In this document: piece by piece, positions 1-8,063 of the stretch | Position numbering within the stretch: position 1 is the stretch's first letter | How the letters are laid out: each line of letters opens with the position of its first letter | From: Paenibacillus polymyxa | Lineage (GTDB): Bacteria > Bacillota > Bacilli > Paenibacillales > Paenibacillaceae | Reading direction: 5' to 3' | DNA: 64,000 nt | Assembly: GCF_018614975.1 (NCBI RefSeq) | Contig: NZ_JAGGNR010000010.1 | Location: forward strand, 62,001-126,000 | The notes under the pieces: generated by a model | What the model saw: only the letters and a program-made list of their open reading frames with translations | The model's database searches: none | Told to the model about the DNA's origin: nothing | Program-made: the position numbers and the translations under genes

Positions 1-749
1 GAACCTATGTTATTATCAGAAGATGTCCCTTCTTCAAGATGAAGAATTTCAACTGGGAAGTGCTCCTTTATGTCGGGCGGTAACATTTCAAGAGCTGCTC
101 CACCTAATGCTTTTACAGTATTTGGGTTTCGACGACTCCAAGTATATACTTTAGTTGTAAAAGCTTTTACCCAATTTCCTTTAGTGAATGAGTCGAGTTG
201 ATTTTTTAAAAGTTCGATTTCTTTAGAAAGATTCGCCATCTCTTGGTTGAGTTTGTTTTTGTCTTGATGTTCTTCTTCTAGTTTAACTTTAAATGTTTCC
301 TCTAACTTTGTTAATCTTATCGCTAATTCTTTCGATTCGGATGATGTGAAAAGAACGTCCTTATCTATTTTATCTACAGATGATTCTATCCGTTTCAAAG
401 TTTCTTCGAAAATTTTGTGTTTTTCTTCCAATATCCGATTAGATGGAGATAGATTCATATCCGTTTCCATTAGATCAAGCCAGTTTTTTATAGAGGTTAT
501 TACTCCCCAAGTGTCCTTTTTTGAGTGGTTTTCCTTATCCAATATACTACCAGGAGATTGCTCTATTTCTATAACGCCATTACTTCCAATTGTAATACTC
601 ATCTTATATTTTTTGTTAAACCTATAAATAATTGATATGACAGCATCGTCATAACTTTGACTTTCGAGAAACTCAAAATCTTCCGATGAGAATACCCCTG
701 TGTCTAACGCTTGTTGGAATTTAATTTTAGTAGCTGTATTTAAGGCCAT
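1..749 (-). CDS. Hypothetical coiled-coil protein, 3' end outside window
   Basis: The frame is open from an ATG at 749 to the window edge, giving at least 249 residues and no stop. The start has a good ribosome binding site (AAGGAG about nine bases upstream). The N-terminal half starts MALNTATKIKFQQ and looks globular. The middle third is rich in K, E, L and I in a heptad-like pattern (LAIRLTKLEETFKVKLEEE), suggesting a long coiled coil. A hydrophobic stretch near the edge (VKALGGAALEMLPPDI) follows. I do not recognise the family. The neighbouring sequence holds decayed genes, so this may be accessory DNA. Confidence 0.7.
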   Translation of the reverse strand, partial: MALNTATKIKFQQALDTGVFSSEDFEFLESQSYDDAVISIIYRFNKKYKMSITIGSNGVIEIEQSPGSILDKENHSKKDTWGVITSIKNWLDLMETDMNLSPSNRILEEKHKIFEETLKRIESSVDKIDKDVLFTSSESKELAIRLTKLEETFKVKLEEEHQDKNKLNQEMANLSKEIELLKNQLDSFTKGNWVKAFTTKVYTWSRRNPNTVKALGGAALEMLPPDIKEHFPVEILHLEEGTSSDNNIG

Positions 750-821
750 CTGTTAATACTCCTTCATCTCATAGATTTCGTATAGAGGGCTATTTAGATT
801 TAACCTGATTAGTGATTCGGT

Positions 822-905
822 TTATTGATACTTGGAATGACTCAATAATGTCCTCAACTGATACTCTAATACATGGCACAATTTATCGACAGACGAGGAA
901 ATCCG
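822..905 (-). pseudogene. Possible C-terminal relic of a small XRE-type HTH regulator
   Basis: Read on the minus strand, this stretch ends in VDKLCHVLEYQLRTLLSHSK and a stop. That closely resembles the end of small Cro/XRE repressors, which typically read 'TVDKLCRALECQPGDLL'. The sequence further upstream in this frame only weakly resembles a helix-turn-helix and has no convincing start. I read it as a decayed remnant. The match is by eye only. Confidence 0.3.
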
Positions 906-1327
906 CAGAGATATCGTGGACCTGAACGATCTAGTCGGCTGATGGATAGCGTAGGATTGCTGTACGATACCGGACAGAGTAGCGATGAGTGGGTATTAAA
1001 AAAACTACACCGTGCTCCTGGCGGATGGCCACGGGTAAACTTCGGGGTTGGACGACTACATAACGAATGCATACTGCACGGATGGCCGGCTGTATAAACT
1101 GCCAGTAGGTTACGGCCGATATACGCCTTTAGTCCGCGCAGTTATACGGTTTATGAGCATATAGGAGTGGGAATGTATATGCAATGAATAACGCGGGATT
1201 GATAATCACATATCCGCAATCCTTTGCTACGGTATATTTATGCGGTAAGCAAGATGGTTAAACGGAACGGAATTGTGTGACCCCCAAGGGCCCATACGCA
1301 AGTCATCGAGGTACAACAACCTGACCA
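906..1327. other. No supportable gene
   Basis: A 74-codon frame (873-1097, plus strand) exists but has no ribosome binding site and no recognisable family. Nothing else here supports a gene or RNA. Confidence 0.4.
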
Positions 1328-1369
1328 CTAAAAAAGTGGCGCAGTTCCCACTCCAATGAGGTCTGCGCC
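1328..1369 (-). terminator. Rho-independent terminator
   Basis: A seven-base stem GGCGCAG (1338-1344) pairs with CTGCGCC (1363-1369). On the minus strand it is followed by ACTTTTTTAG, so it ends the transcript of the gene that stops at 1381. Confidence 0.7.
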
Positions 1370-1380
1370 GTTTCTACGTT

Positions 1381-1734
1381 TTATGCTTCGTTTTTTAATC
1401 CAATATTGCTTCTATATGATTTGTGAACCATATCCTTCACAAATTCTACCAAATCTAAGTCGGGATCACGTTCGATAGCGTCATACACATATTTGATGCT
1501 CAGGTTTAGTGGGACTTTGTATACGTCAATCTGAGCGCTCTTACTCCCGATAGAAGTTGGTGCGGTTGATATCCCAGCTCGACTTAGCGCATCGAACACA
1601 TTACGGAACGCATCAGTTACATTTTCTTGAGCACGACGTATTTTTATCTGCCTGTCTGCTCTCTCTTTAACGATTTTTTCTTTTTCTTGATTCGCTAGTT
1701 CTAACATTTCAACAAGATTCAACCGATTGACCAC
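1381..1734 (-). CDS. Hypothetical protein, charged helical N-terminus
   Basis: About 113-117 residues. The first 45 residues are strongly charged and helical (EKIVKERADRQIKIRRAQE), followed by a small globular part ending SYRSNIGLKNEA. I do not recognise the family. The GTG at 1734 lies inside the Shine-Dalgarno-like AAGGGTGG. A TTG four codons later (1722) sits eight bases after that motif and is the more likely start, giving 113 residues. A strong terminator follows. No functional context is visible. Confidence 0.55.
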   Translation of the reverse strand: MVNRLNLVEMLELANQEKEKIVKERADRQIKIRRAQENVTDAFRNVFDALSRAGISTAPTSIGSKSAQIDVYKVPLNLSIKYVYDAIERDPDLDLVEFVKDMVHKSYRSNIGLKNEA

Positions 1735-2218
1735 CCTTCACATATATTCTACTACTTATATATTTTACCACGTGAAATATTGTAAATCTACTAAACAACT
1801 GCTTGCCACGTAGTTTAAAACCTTGTTGATTTGTCCACGCCCACTAGGGTAGAGTGCGGTTAACGAGATTATGCGTCATAGTGGCGCGTGATTAACAAGT
1901 AGTCGTGTGGATTCACAATCCCGCCCACATGCCAGAAACAGCGTAGTGACGGACGTTAAGCCTTCCTAATAGCTAAGCGTAAATTCACCATCCATAATCC
2001 GAACGCGGTAGCCGCTTGTGGCTGTGGATCTTCTTTCCGTACGAAGGAAGACGAGGGTGTGCCGGATAAGGATTGTTAAGAACTGAATTGTTCAGCGGTT
2101 TCCCAATCTTGTTTTAAAATAAGCAGTTTGCAATCCCTTTAATAGATAGCCTCTGAATTGTATCCGTTTAGCACGGGCATGATATCAGGGGCCTTTTTGC
2201 GTATACTGATGCACATGG
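1735..2218. other. Intergenic, no gene seen
   Basis: No frame with a ribosome binding site was found on either strand. The only structure noticed is an inverted repeat at 2030-2050 (CTTCTTTC / GAAGGAAG) centred on CCGTACG. Its role is unknown. Confidence 0.4.
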
Positions 2219-2248
2219 TTGACAAACTTAGTTGTAACAACTATAGTT
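2219..2248 (+). promoter_or_regulatory. Sigma-A promoter with overlapping operator-like dyad
   Basis: TTGACA (2219-2224), exactly 17 bases, then TATAGT (2242-2247). The -10 lies inside the perfect palindrome AACTATAGTT (2239-2248), flanked by GTAAC and GTTAC arms. This layout suits repression by a small MarR/HxlR-type regulator, which is inference. Confidence 0.75.
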
Positions 2249-2313
2249 ACATTATGAAGTTTAAACATAAACAATATCGCAAAAACAATATCGATAATTA
2301 CAAAGGAGAGATC

Positions 2314-2958
2314 ATGATGAACATTGCAATCATTGGTGCAACAGGAAAAGCAGGAAGTGTAATTTTGAAAGAAGCAGCAGACAGAGGGCATAAAGTAACG
2401 GCAATCGTTCGTAATGCATCCAAATTGGAAGATAAAAGCCTGAATACGCTGGAGAAAGATGTATTCGATCTTACAGCTGAAGATCTTAAAGCGTTTGATG
2501 TGGTTGTAAATGCTTTTGGTGCTCCAGCGGGTAAAGAAAACCTGCATGTGGAAGTAGGACAAGCGTTAATCAACATTCTGAAGGATGCCCCAAACACTCG
2601 TCTGATCGTTGTGGGTGGAGCAGGAAGCCTGTTCACAGACGAGTCCAAAACATTGCGTGTCTTTGAATCCCCGGGATTCCCGGATGCTTACAAAGCAACT
2701 GCAACGAACCAAGGCCAAAACTTGCAGGATCTGCAAGCATCTTCGGGTATTCAATGGACATTCCTGAGCCCAGCTGGATTCTTCAATCCGGAAGGCGTAC
2801 GCACCGGCAAATATCAAGCAGGCAACGATGTTATTCTCGTGAATAGCGAAGGCAACAGCTACATCAGCTATGCAGACTATGCAATTGCTTTGGTTGACGA
2901 GATCGAGAATCCACAACACCAAAACGAGCGCTTTACTGTTGTTGGCGAAGTGAAGTAA
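2314..2958 (+). CDS. NAD(P)-binding oxidoreductase, YwnB-like atypical SDR
   Basis: Starts at the ATG pair 2314/2317 behind AAGGAG; an upstream in-frame extension from 2158 runs through the promoter and is rejected. About 214 residues. The N-terminus IAIIGATGKAG is the Rossmann GxxGxxG dinucleotide-binding loop of the NAD(P)H-binding (PF13460) family. A second core segment reads LIVVGGAGSLF, and the C-terminus has YISYADYAIALVDEIE, typical of NmrA/YwnB-like proteins. The family uses or senses NAD(P)H and is often induced by electrophile or redox stress. The palindromic operator over the promoter suggests inducible control. It is monocistronic, with a terminator right after the stop. The substrate cannot be read from the sequence. 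Confidence 0.88.
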   Translation: MMNIAIIGATGKAGSVILKEAADRGHKVTAIVRNASKLEDKSLNTLEKDVFDLTAEDLKAFDVVVNAFGAPAGKENLHVEVGQALINILKDAPNTRLIVVGGAGSLFTDESKTLRVFESPGFPDAYKATATNQGQNLQDLQASSGIQWTFLSPAGFFNPEGVRTGKYQAGNDVILVNSEGNSYISYADYAIALVDEIENPQHQNERFTVVGEVK

Positions 2959-2987
2959 CACTTTTAAATTATCATATTGAACATATA

Positions 2988-3027
2988 AACGGACGCTGAT
3001 CTACCACAGATCGGTGTCCGTTTTTTA
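2988..3027 (+). terminator. Rho-independent terminator of the oxidoreductase gene
   Basis: AACGGAC-type stem pairs with GTCCGTT around a CTGAT/ATCGG inner stem and ends in TTTTTT. Confidence 0.85.
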
Positions 3028-3060
3028 TGTTATCGAAGAGGGAAGTGCTGCAATAACGTT

Positions 3061-3198
3061 AGACAGGGCGAGCTGCCAAAAACACCTGAAGAAGCTATTG
3101 CGATACAGAACAGCAGATCACCAGACGGGTGGGATATTCCACTGTATGACAAGGATGGTGAAACCGTAATTGGTGTGTTTCATGTTGGAGGAGAGTAA
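3061..3198 (+). pseudogene. C-terminal fragment of an unknown protein
   Basis: A 45-residue open stretch, RQGELPKTPEEAIAIQ through GVFHVGGE and stop, has protein-like composition but no start codon or ribosome binding site. It lies between two terminators. It looks like the surviving tail of a deleted gene; I do not recognise the family. Confidence 0.4.
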
Positions 3199-3213
3199 AA
3201 GTAAAGTAGATGT

Positions 3214-3249
3214 GAAGTAACCAACTGTGTCCGATTGGTTGCTTCTTTG
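3214..3249 (+). terminator. Terminator behind the gene fragment
   Basis: GAAGTAACCAA pairs with TTGGTTGCTTC (one wobble) and is followed by TTTG. It fits the end of the gene whose tail remains just upstream. Confidence 0.6.
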
Positions 3250-3337
3250 TTCATTCACCTAACGGCCAGGGAAAATGCAACATTTTTCCTGTTAAACAGG
3301 TCAATAAAGATGTACGAAATAACGTCATGAGAAGAAG

Positions 3338-3925
3338 GTGGGAAAACTGAAGCTTCGTATATTCACGTTAATATTTTTTATATCTAGCGTGTTCTTTATC
3401 TCAAATGCACAAGATGTTAACGCTTTGTCATGTGCCGAATCGGGAGGTCCCCAAGAACAGTTAGAAATATATGATGGAGCTGTTTATGGTGAAGTAAAGC
3501 AAGTAAAGGTCGACTTGAAGCAAGAGGGATTTACGGGGACCAAAGAGAAAATTAGTTATATTTTAGTGGAAGTTGAGAGGAGTTGGGATACTGAAGTTGA
3601 CTCTCAACTAATTATTGCAACTAACTTCACATGGGGATTTGATTTCAAGGAAGGTAACAAATACTTAATATACTTTAGCGAATTGGATGGTGAATTAAGT
3701 AGTAGTCCGTGCAGTTTGACGATCGAAATGAATAATCTTAATCAAGCAACTGAGCTATTCGGGGAAGGATTTCCACCAAAACAACAAGTGAACGTAGAAC
3801 ACAAAATGTGGTTTATGTTTGAGCAAGATATTGATTTGTTTATCGTAGGTCGTATTTGCGGCGATCTTTATCTTCTTCATGAGAGTAAGAAAGAAAAAGC
3901 GCAAAGTATAATATGGTTGCGCTAA
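3338..3925 (+). CDS. Secreted TIMP-like (NTR-fold) protein, probable 3' frameshift
   Basis: 195 residues as read. The signal peptide (LKLRIFTLIFFISSVFFIS) is followed by ALSCAES, then a domain with VYGEVKQVK, YILVEVERSW and KYLIYFSEL and a second cysteine in SSSPCSL. This pattern (Cys soon after cleavage, 'G.V', 'YL.Y') fits bacterial proteins resembling tissue inhibitors of metalloproteases. The end looks wrong: after LFIVGRICG the current frame gives a hydrophilic tail. The next frame gives IFIFFMRVRKKKRKV and a stop at 3909-3911, the expected membrane anchor with a basic end. One extra base (or two missing) near 3858-3866 would explain it. The GTG start is weakly placed against its ribosome binding site. 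The function as an inhibitor is not shown. Confidence 0.65.
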   Translation: MGKLKLRIFTLIFFISSVFFISNAQDVNALSCAESGGPQEQLEIYDGAVYGEVKQVKVDLKQEGFTGTKEKISYILVEVERSWDTEVDSQLIIATNFTWGFDFKEGNKYLIYFSELDGELSSSPCSLTIEMNNLNQATELFGEGFPPKQQVNVEHKMWFMFEQDIDLFIVGRICGDLYLLHESKKEKAQSIIWLR

Positions 3926-3995
3926 ACGGGGAATTTAGCCCAAAGAAAAAGTCATTTGAACTAGGCATGGATTCCTGTATGACCTATTACCCCCT

Positions 3996-4024
3996 TTACT
4001 TAAACGAGGATCGAGGCGTATAAT
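3996..4024 (+). promoter_or_regulatory. Promoter of rarD
   Basis: TTACTT (3996-4001), 17 bases, TATAAT (4019-4024), 37 bases before the start codon. Confidence 0.55.
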
Positions 4025-4061
4025 CCGTTGAGATATCAGAGCAATAAGAGGGGAACTAGTT

Positions 4062-4940
4062 ATGAATAATGGATTAATCAACGCGATCATTGCGTATATT
4101 ATGTGGGGAGTTCTCCCGCTGTATTGGAAGTTGTTTGAAAATGTACCAGCGGGCGAGATTTTATCGCACCGGGTCGTCTGGTCATTTGTCTTTATGGGAA
4201 TTTTCGTTGCCGTCCAACGTCGTTGGGGGGACATGAAGCGCATTCTGACCAGTCGTTCGACCCTGCTGTCCCTTACCGCAAGTGGACTGCTAATTGCTAT
4301 TAATTGGCTTATCTTCATCTGGGCAGTTAACAACGGTCATGTCGTTGAGACAAGTCTGGGCTATTATTTGAACCCGTTACTGAATGTGCTGCTGGCGGTT
4401 GTCTTCCTTCATGAAAAGCCAAACCGTGGACAATGGCTCGCGATTGCCATCGCTGGTGTCGCGGTGCTTATCATTGCTATCGACTACGGACGTTTCCCAT
4501 GGGTTGCAATCTCGCTGGCCGTGTCATTTGGCTTGTACGGTCTTGCGAAGAAGAAGATTAAGCAAGACGCTTCTGTGGGTTTATTTTCGGAGACAGCTGT
4601 AGTTCTGCCCGTCGCGCTAGGCTACTGGATCTACTTGGCCATCGTGGGAAAAGCCACGGCATGGACGCTGCCTGCGCCGATGTTCTTCGAGCTGTTACTT
4701 TCCGGTGTGGTGACGGCGCTGCCGCTGCTGTTCTTTGCACGGGCGGCTGCTCGAATGTCGTTGTCCACACTAGGTTTCGTACAGTATATTGGACCGACAA
4801 TCATGCTGATCCTGAGTGTGTTTGTGTTCAAGGAAACGGTCTCGCCAGTCCTGCTTGTTGGTTTCGCGCTGATCTGGATAGCACTTATCGTATACGCTGC
4901 CGCATCCATGCGTGCTACGAGACTTGCTAAGGTAAGCTGA
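4062..4940 (+). CDS. rarD: EamA-family transporter RarD
   Basis: 292 residues, start ATG behind AGAGGGG. The N-terminus MNNGLINAIIAYIMWGVLP with LYWKLFENVPAGEILSHR is the signature of RarD proteins of the drug/metabolite transporter superfamily. About ten hydrophobic segments alternate with short basic loops (VQRRWGDMKR, LAKKKIKQD), giving two EamA repeats. RarD proteins are inner-membrane permeases of uncertain substrate; the historic link is to chloramphenicol sensitivity. The gene is monocistronic, with its own promoter and terminator. Length is usual for the family. Confidence 0.92.
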   Translation: MNNGLINAIIAYIMWGVLPLYWKLFENVPAGEILSHRVVWSFVFMGIFVAVQRRWGDMKRILTSRSTLLSLTASGLLIAINWLIFIWAVNNGHVVETSLGYYLNPLLNVLLAVVFLHEKPNRGQWLAIAIAGVAVLIIAIDYGRFPWVAISLAVSFGLYGLAKKKIKQDASVGLFSETAVVLPVALGYWIYLAIVGKATAWTLPAPMFFELLLSGVVTALPLLFFARAAARMSLSTLGFVQYIGPTIMLILSVFVFKETVSPVLLVGFALIWIALIVYAAASMRATRLAKVS

Positions 4941-4967
4941 ACATAGAGGTATTCTGGTATCGCCATC

Positions 4968-5010
4968 ATTGCTCTGTCTGCCAATAAGGTGGACAGGGCA
5001 ATTTTCGTTT
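4968..5010 (+). terminator. Terminator of rarD
   Basis: ATTGCTCTGTC pairs with GACAGGGCAAT and is followed by TTTCGTTT. Confidence 0.75.
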
Positions 5011-5121
5011 GTGGGGAAACGATGGAACGACAAAAACTATGAAGGCAGCTGATCAACGTTATGGTAAAATACAGGGTAGTAACCAAAAAGAGTAATCGAA
5101 AAACGAGGAGGCGACAGATAT

Positions 5122-5463
5122 ATGATGGTTAATAACGGTTACCGCAAACGTGATCCATTCTTTGTAAAGAAGGCTGTAGTTCAGATACTATTTCAGTTTG
5201 CAGTTTCAGTAATAATCGGTAGTATATATGGGTTCATGATGGTCAACGAGACGATAGGTGGATATATTAATAAACTATTACCAAGCACGGATGGTCCGGA
5301 TCTTCATTTATATCTGCCCGTTGTGATAACGGTGTTCATCTACTCGTGTTTTATTCAGAAGAGACAACGGATTTTACTTGAAAAAATCTCATTTAGTTGT
5401 CTACATATTTTTATTGCCCTGCTAGGCTGTATTTCTTCAGTTGTTGTGTTATTGGTGATCTAA
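5122..5463 (+). CDS. Small membrane protein, unknown function
   Basis: 113 residues, ATG start with GAGGAGG ten bases upstream. Three hydrophobic segments are visible at about 17-36, 61-80 and 90-112, joined by a polar loop (GGYINKLLPSTDGPD) and a basic loop (QKRQRILLEK). The N-terminus is basic (NNGYRKRDPFFVKK), so it is likely cytoplasmic. I do not recognise the family. It converges on the next gene with only eight bases between the stops, and no terminator is visible there. Confidence 0.65.
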   Translation: MMVNNGYRKRDPFFVKKAVVQILFQFAVSVIIGSIYGFMMVNETIGGYINKLLPSTDGPDLHLYLPVVITVFIYSCFIQKRQRILLEKISFSCLHIFIALLGCISSVVVLLVI

Positions 5464-5471
5464 ACCAAATC

Positions 5472-5927
5472 CTAAGTATTTACACCTTCAGCCCCATCAA
5501 CTGCATCAATGACACCGACAGCGAGTGTTGTTACCGCAGCAGCGGCTAAAAGATTCTTGGCACCAAGCTTCACTCTGTCCTTATCTTCCTCTTTCATGCC
5601 CACAACAACATCTTTACCGCTGTTATATACATACTTGGCTGATATCGCTACACCTTTTGCAGTATTGGTTACAGCACCTCCAATATCGGCAAGCCCCGCG
5701 TCTATAACGGTATCATCTTTTCGAATTGCACCACTGGCAAGATCATATGTCCCACTAGCCAGTTGTCCAACGGTTTTGCCTGTATTAATTGTGGCTTTCT
5801 CCACACCGTTTCCGATTTCTTTGATAAAGGGGCTTCCCGCTATTTCACCAACAACCCTCACGCTGCCGCCCAACACTTTCCCGGTAACTTCCCCAGCTAA
5901 CTGACCGAGCCCTTTTAAAAAACTCAT
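5472..5927 (-). CDS. Glycine/alanine-rich amphipathic protein, unknown
   Basis: 151 residues, ATG start with GAGGAG upstream. No signal peptide. The sequence is a run of small-residue repeats (GQLAGEVTGKVLGGSVRVV, GKTVGQLASGTYDLASGA, TNTAKGVAISAKYVYN), ending in a hydrophobic helix (LLAAAAVTTLAVGVIDAV). The pattern suggests repeated amphipathic helices that could lie on a membrane or form a helical assembly. I do not recognise the family. It is monocistronic and faces a small membrane-protein gene tail to tail. Confidence 0.65.
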   Translation of the reverse strand: MSFLKGLGQLAGEVTGKVLGGSVRVVGEIAGSPFIKEIGNGVEKATINTGKTVGQLASGTYDLASGAIRKDDTVIDAGLADIGGAVTNTAKGVAISAKYVYNSGKDVVVGMKEEDKDRVKLGAKNLLAAAAVTTLAVGVIDAVDGAEGVNT

Positions 5928-6118
5928 CCTTATGTCTCCTCTCCAATAAAAAGTTGATCCTATGTGTTATCTCAATAAACTTATTATATTCATATGTAAG
6001 CCAAAAGAACATCAGTCTCCAGCCCGAGTGGTGCACCCCTCCTCGATTGATCGCGCCACGCTTTAGAAGTGCCCGATCCCGGAACGTCCAGCACGCTGCA
6101 TCCTAAGCGCACTTCATC

Positions 6119-6153
6119 ACAAAAAGGCGCTACTCCCACCGGGAACAGCGCCT
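6119..6153 (-). terminator. Minus-strand terminator, duplication unit 1
   Basis: Stem AGGCGCT (6125-6131) with AGCGCCT (6147-6153). On the minus strand it is followed by TTTTTGTG. Confidence 0.75.
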
Positions 6154-6221
6154 AAAGCCCTTGTTTTACCTTACTACTTACCATTTGACTACACACGGTT
6201 TTAGAAGTGTCTCAAGGAGCA

Positions 6222-6369
6222 GCAACGTAGTGGAGGGGGCGGAATCGATTCTGAAGAAGCGGAGCGGTCGCCTTTATCCCCGGATTTTCCCCAATAAGGG
6301 GAATTCATAAAATCTGGGGATAACAGCGATCATAAGAACGATCCGCCACCGGAACGCCCACCACGCTGC
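6222..6369 (+). repeat. Element A copy 1 (long palindrome)
   Basis: Core CGCCTTTATCCCCGGATTTT, a GGGG/CCCC stem, then AAATCTGGGGATAACAGCG. Outer arms GCAACGTAGTGG with CCACCACGCTGC, and GGCGGAATCGATTCT with AGAACGATCCGCC, pair with each other. Confidence 0.85.
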
Positions 6370-6388
6370 AACCTCAAAGCACTTCATC

Positions 6389-6423
6389 ACAAAAAGGCGC
6401 TACTCCCACCGGGAACAGCGCCT
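6389..6423 (-). terminator. Minus-strand terminator, duplication unit 2
   Basis: Same AGGCGCT/AGCGCCT stem as unit 1. It is the first terminator met downstream of the galactanase gene. Confidence 0.75.
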
Positions 6424-6491
6424 CAAGCCCTTGTTTTACCTTACTACTTACCATTTGACTACACACGGTTTTAGAAGTGTCTCAAGGAGCA

Positions 6492-6639
6492 GCAACGTAG
6501 TGGAGGGGGCGGAATCGATTCTGAAGAAGCGGAGCGGTCGCCTTTATCCCCGGATTTTCCCCAATAAGGGGAATTCATAAAATCTGGGGATAACAGCGAT
6601 CATAAGAACGATCCGCCACCGGAACGCCCACCACGCTGC
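6492..6639 (+). repeat. Element A copy 2
   Basis: As read, identical to copy 1, shifted by 270 bases by the tandem duplication. Confidence 0.85.
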
Positions 6640-6665
6640 AACCAATATAATTCTACCCACCGTAC

Positions 6666-7715
6666 CTAGTCAATAAATCCTTCCATGACAGCCGTCGGCA
6701 TCATATTGGACTGCCATGCGCCTTTGCCGTAGCCGCCGTTGTATCCTGGTGTAGCCTGAGGCTCCCAGTAGAATACACCTTTACCTTTGCCATTTGGCAG
6801 ATTGCGGATTTGGTTTTTCATCGCAGCAACAAAGCTTTTACCAGCTGCAGCCTGGTTATTGTCCATGCCAATTTCGGAGATGATGATCTCTTTACCATAA
6901 CGGTTGATCATATCCTTGGCATTGTTTACCGTGTTCGTCACAGCTGTATTCCAGCCGGAAGCCGAAGGGTAGAGGGACATGGCGATCATGTCAAAGTTAG
7001 CTCCGTTGTTGATCAGACCACCAATATTCCATACATAGAGGGCGTTATCATCTCCACCTGCCAGATGCACGATAGTTTTGGTGCCGCTGCTCAGGGATTT
7101 CACTGCGTTATGGCCTGTGTTCACCAGCCACGCATAGTTTTTCATGTTGGTGGATGCTTTACCATCTTCCCATAACATGCCGTTGCTTGTTTCATTACCG
7201 ATTTGAACCCAGTCAGGGGTAACGCCTTTGCTTTGCATCGCCGTCATAACATCACGAGTGTGGTTCCATACTGCATCCATGAGCTGTTGGAACGTATAGT
7301 TTTTCCAAGCAGCAGGTTTGGTTTGTTGACCAGGGTCTGCCCAGGAATCGCTGTAGTGCAGGGTAAGCATCACACTCATGCCAGCATTCTTGGCACGTTG
7401 TGCGAGTGCAGCCGCACGATCCTTGTTCATGTAACCGTTCCCATAATCATTCGAAGGATTAACAAAGACCCGAATGCGAACGGAGTTGATTTGATAGTCT
7501 TTTTTCAAAATATCAATGATGTCGCGCTGTACCCCGTTTTTATCTTTCCATTTGTAGCCTTGAGCTTCCATTCCGGGAACCCAACTGATGTCGGCTCCTT
7601 TGGCGAAACTTGGTGCTGCGCTGGCATGCTGACCTGCGGGCAACATGATGGAGGTGAATAACAAAACAAAAGCCAACATGATGGATGTCTTGAAACCCCT
7701 TACATTTTTGAACAT
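6666..7715 (-). CDS. ganB: Secreted arabinogalactan endo-beta-1,4-galactanase, GH53
   Basis: 349 residues from the ATG at 7715, which has GAGGAGG nine bases upstream; a longer in-frame start at 7802 lacks one. A signal peptide (SIMLAFVLLFTSIMLPAG, then ASA) precedes the catalytic domain, which begins FAKGADISWVPGMEAQGY, the start of GH53. The acid/base Glu is E175 in QIGNE and the nucleophile E281 in IISEIG. WDPG-like SWADPGQQ and the C-terminal FYWEPQATPGYNGGYG are also family features. It cuts beta-1,4-galactan side chains of pectin outside the cell. No transporter or beta-galactosidase lies beside it. Transcription ends at the duplicated terminators. Length fits single-domain GH53 enzymes. 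Confidence 0.95.
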   Translation of the reverse strand: MFKNVRGFKTSIMLAFVLLFTSIMLPAGQHASAAPSFAKGADISWVPGMEAQGYKWKDKNGVQRDIIDILKKDYQINSVRIRVFVNPSNDYGNGYMNKDRAAALAQRAKNAGMSVMLTLHYSDSWADPGQQTKPAAWKNYTFQQLMDAVWNHTRDVMTAMQSKGVTPDWVQIGNETSNGMLWEDGKASTNMKNYAWLVNTGHNAVKSLSSGTKTIVHLAGGDDNALYVWNIGGLINNGANFDMIAMSLYPSASGWNTAVTNTVNNAKDMINRYGKEIIISEIGMDNNQAAAGKSFVAAMKNQIRNLPNGKGKGVFYWEPQATPGYNGGYGKGAWQSNMMPTAVMEGFID

Positions 7716-7843
7716 TACAAGATGCCTCCTCGGATTTAGGTTGAGTTGCATCCTAATTATAGCCATCCTGGTTTGCTCTACTAAAGGGTCCATTTCCAAC
7801 ATTTTGGGTGTTTTCTCAACCTCTCTACAGAAAAAGAGAAAAC

Positions 7844-7870
7844 AAAAAGCCGTCCGAAGACGGCTTTTCT
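7844..7870. terminator. Bidirectional terminator
   Basis: Perfect AAAAGCCGTC / GACGGCTTTT hairpin with a four-base loop; A- and T-runs on both sides. Best fitted to the minus-strand gene at 8064-8291. Confidence 0.8.
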
Positions 7871-8063
7871 ACCCGTGGCGCTTTTTGAAACATTGATCCG
7901 TATCCCGCGCCTCCACCAGACTCATTTTATTTTGAGCTAGTGGATCGGGTAAGGGACACGTTCAACATGACATTAGAAATGTTGACGCACCTCCTTTCCT
8001 TGTGGCAAGAGTATACAACACCTTGTTTGGGAAAGCTAGTCTTTTTCACGTATTTACGAAAAA
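7871..8063. other. Leader-like stretch without a clear gene
   Basis: On the minus strand there is a -10-like TATACT and a strong AAGGAGG, but only very short frames follow. An inverted repeat GTTCAACAT / ATGTTGAC lies at about 7958-7984. Either a tiny peptide or a decayed gene is possible; I cannot decide. Confidence 0.3.

Larger units (their letters stand above)
6111..6643. repeat. Tandem duplication, 270-bp period
   Basis: Bases 6111-6373 recur at 6381-6643 with one difference seen (a at 6154, c at 6424). Each unit holds a minus-strand terminator and one full element A palindrome. A diverged third boundary lies at 6064-6110 (GGAACGTCCAGCACGCTGCA against GGAACGCCCACCACGCTGCA). The near identity indicates a recent event. 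Confidence 0.95.

Noticed and set aside
873..1097. 74-codon plus-strand frame starting MAQFIDRRGNPQ
   Set aside because: No ribosome binding site, no recognisable family, and it overlaps a more convincing XRE-type tail on the other strand.
6111..6643. CRISPR array
   Set aside because: Only two long units with 263 bases of identity and no short repeat-spacer pattern.
7871..8063. Type I toxin or holin-like peptide gene
   Set aside because: AAGGAGG and a nearby terminator suggested it, but no frame gives the hydrophobic peptide expected.
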